Assembly (NCBI GenBank): GCA_014338405.1
Contig: JTDE01022192.1
Coordinates: 1-64,000 of the forward strand
Source: Paragonimus skrjabini miyazakii
Taxonomy: Eukaryota; Platyhelminthes; Trematoda; Plagiorchiida; Troglotrematidae
Direction: 5' to 3'
Length of the DNA stretch: 64,000 nucleotides
Part shown: one piece after another, positions 62,984 through 64,000 of the stretch
Layout of the letters: each line of letters starts with the position of its first letter
Position numbering within the stretch: position 1 is the first letter of the stretch
The notes under the pieces: generated by a model
What the model saw: the letters and a program-made list of their open reading frames with translations, nothing else
Told to the model about the DNA's origin: nothing
Databases searched by the model: none
Translations under genes and position numbers: made by a program

Positions 62984-63552
62984 ACGTTGGGGCTCGACAG
63001 CTTCACGTTGAAGCAACTGGTAGAATTTGTTAACACAGATCACTCAGTTACCCATAATTCAATGGTCAGATATGTCTTTCGTAATAGGGACGTTTTTATA
63101 CTAGCTGTTCCATAGCTAGATTTGTCAGGCAGACATAAAATGAGTGACGTTTCAACAGACTCTTCAGTTATGTCCTAAGTACTTAATACCTTTGCTGACC
63201 TTTGCCTGTGAGAATAAACTAAAATTCTGGGATTAACTTACTGCTAACTCTGTTTGATTGGTTAAGTTATTCGATTGCCGTTTGAGAGTGGATATTGTCA
63301 GTCATCGCTATTGCAACCTAGTTTTGAACATTTGCATGCAGACGGCCAGGTGTTTTGGTAATTTTAGGAGCAATTAATTGGTTCATCTTTTGCAACGTTT
63401 ATGTAGGTTTATGGGCATGGAAAATTGAACCATGAACTGTTTTACTTGAGATGTAGCCGTAATTAACTAGATTTCCTAAGTATTTTGTTTTGCACTCAGT
63501 CGTTTGATTCATGCTATCAACAATTAAATTTTTTTATCATTTTCATTCACAG

Positions 63553-63595
63553 GTTGACTGCTAGCTACTTACTGCGACTAATTCCGGCTTTGCTG
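63553..63595 (+). CDS. SLC47: MATE/SLC47 transporter, 43-base exon
   Basis: Acceptor TTTATCATTTTCATTCACAG and donor GTGAGT flank 43 bases. The first G completes a lysine codon begun at 53,028, then 14 codons read LTASYLLRLIPALL. The human SLC47A1 counterpart is LTQTYVTIFIPALP. It is the start of the helix after the QNP loop. The upstream intron is 10,524 bp and the downstream one only 52 bp. Confidence 0.9.
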
Positions 63596-63647
63596 GTGAG
63601 TTTCAGTCACAATGTGGAAACAGAAACTGTAACACTATTTTTTATAG

Positions 63648-63692
63648 TTTTATTCTTGGGGCCAAGTGTTCACAAGATATGTGCAGAGCCAA
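63648..63692 (+). CDS. SLC47: MATE/SLC47 transporter, 45-base exon
   Basis: Acceptor ACTATTTTTTATAG and donor GTAAGC flank 45 bases, phase 0-0, reading FYSWGQVFTRYVQSQ. The human counterpart after PALP is ATFLYMLQVKYLLNQ, matching in length, with the aromatic, glutamine and terminal Q positions. The next exon, expected to begin with a segment like G-I-V-LPQ, was not found in the remaining 300 bases, so the gene continues to the right of the window. Confidence 0.88.
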
Positions 63693-64000
63693 GTAAGCAT
63701 TCCCTAACCATATAGTTAATGATTGCACTATTTATTTTTGTCAATCAGTATCTTACAAAATTACTCCGTAATTAATTGCTGCTGGAGTACGAATACGTCA
63801 TAAGCAGCTGTTAAGTATCGTCGCCCTGAGCAGCACAACAATATCGTCAAAACTACTAAAAGGAGTGCAAAAATTAACACATCGTTACCATCCAAATCAA
63901 TAACATCGACACCACTGACATCCTTGCTATAATAGTACAATGTAAACCAGCAAGAATAATACGATTACAGTCACTATGCCAACACATACATCGCCAGCTC
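63693..64000. other. MATE intron beyond the last visible exon
   Basis: No further exon recognised to the window end. Confidence 0.5.

Noticed and set aside
62834..63115. Gene encoded by the open frame in the right inverted-repeat arm
   Set aside because: No start context, family or splice support. The frame is shared by both arms because they are copies, so its openness is not independent evidence.

Overview
This window looks like a gene-poor stretch of a large animal genome. The repeat content points to a flatworm, most likely a digenean trematode: Penelope-like elements with hammerhead-type motifs, RTE- and CR1-like LINEs, Ty3/gypsy fragments and two tRNA-derived SINE families. The host genes have tiny exons split by either ~10-kb or 52-bp introns. 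The taxonomic call is an inference. No bacterial-type operons, rRNA genes or CRISPR arrays were seen.

Layout. 1-1.1 kb holds the gag end, primer-binding site and one LTR edge of a Ty3/gypsy element that runs off the left border. 1.86-2.41 kb holds a Penelope-like (PLE) fragment with a GIY-YIG endonuclease reading frame, flanked by inverted copies of a hammerhead-like motif. 3.5-4.25, 12.15-12.6, 14.66-15.05 and 28.25-28.56 kb hold copies of one tRNA-related SINE family (called SINE-A here), twice in the same head-to-head arrangement. 8.5-10.24 kb carries two RTE-like LINE 3' ends. 18.0-19.0 kb holds a decayed, intronless coding sequence. 24.0-24.3, 41.07-41.21 and 49.28-49.39 kb hold a second tRNA-derived SINE family (SINE-B).

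The main host gene is a plus-strand MATE/SLC47 multidrug and toxin extrusion transporter. Its exons are at 33,209-33,327, 43,394-43,564, 52,929-53,028, 63,553-63,595 and 63,648-63,692, and it continues past the right border. Splice sites, phases and the family alignment agree at every junction, except that a ~17-codon segment expected between the second and third exons was not found. Its introns are full of mobile elements, mostly antisense: a nearly complete CR1-like LINE 3' half (44.0-45.6 kb), a ~43-bp tandem repeat beside it, a PLE reverse transcriptase fragment (46.7-47.1 kb), a second PLE 3' end with hammerhead (50.6-50.9 kb) and a Ty3/gypsy reverse transcriptase (56.0-56.8 kb). Intron 3 also contains the last two exons of an unidentified minus-strand gene (55,494-55,782) with its poly(A) signal, so one gene is nested antisense in another. 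A ~350-bp inverted repeat with a 1-kb spacer lies at 61.26-62.98 kb.

Most short open reading frames elsewhere show no family signature or splice context and are treated as chance. Nothing here forms a multi-gene pathway. The points of interest are the nested gene pair, the short exons, and the self-complementary SINE and PLE structures.
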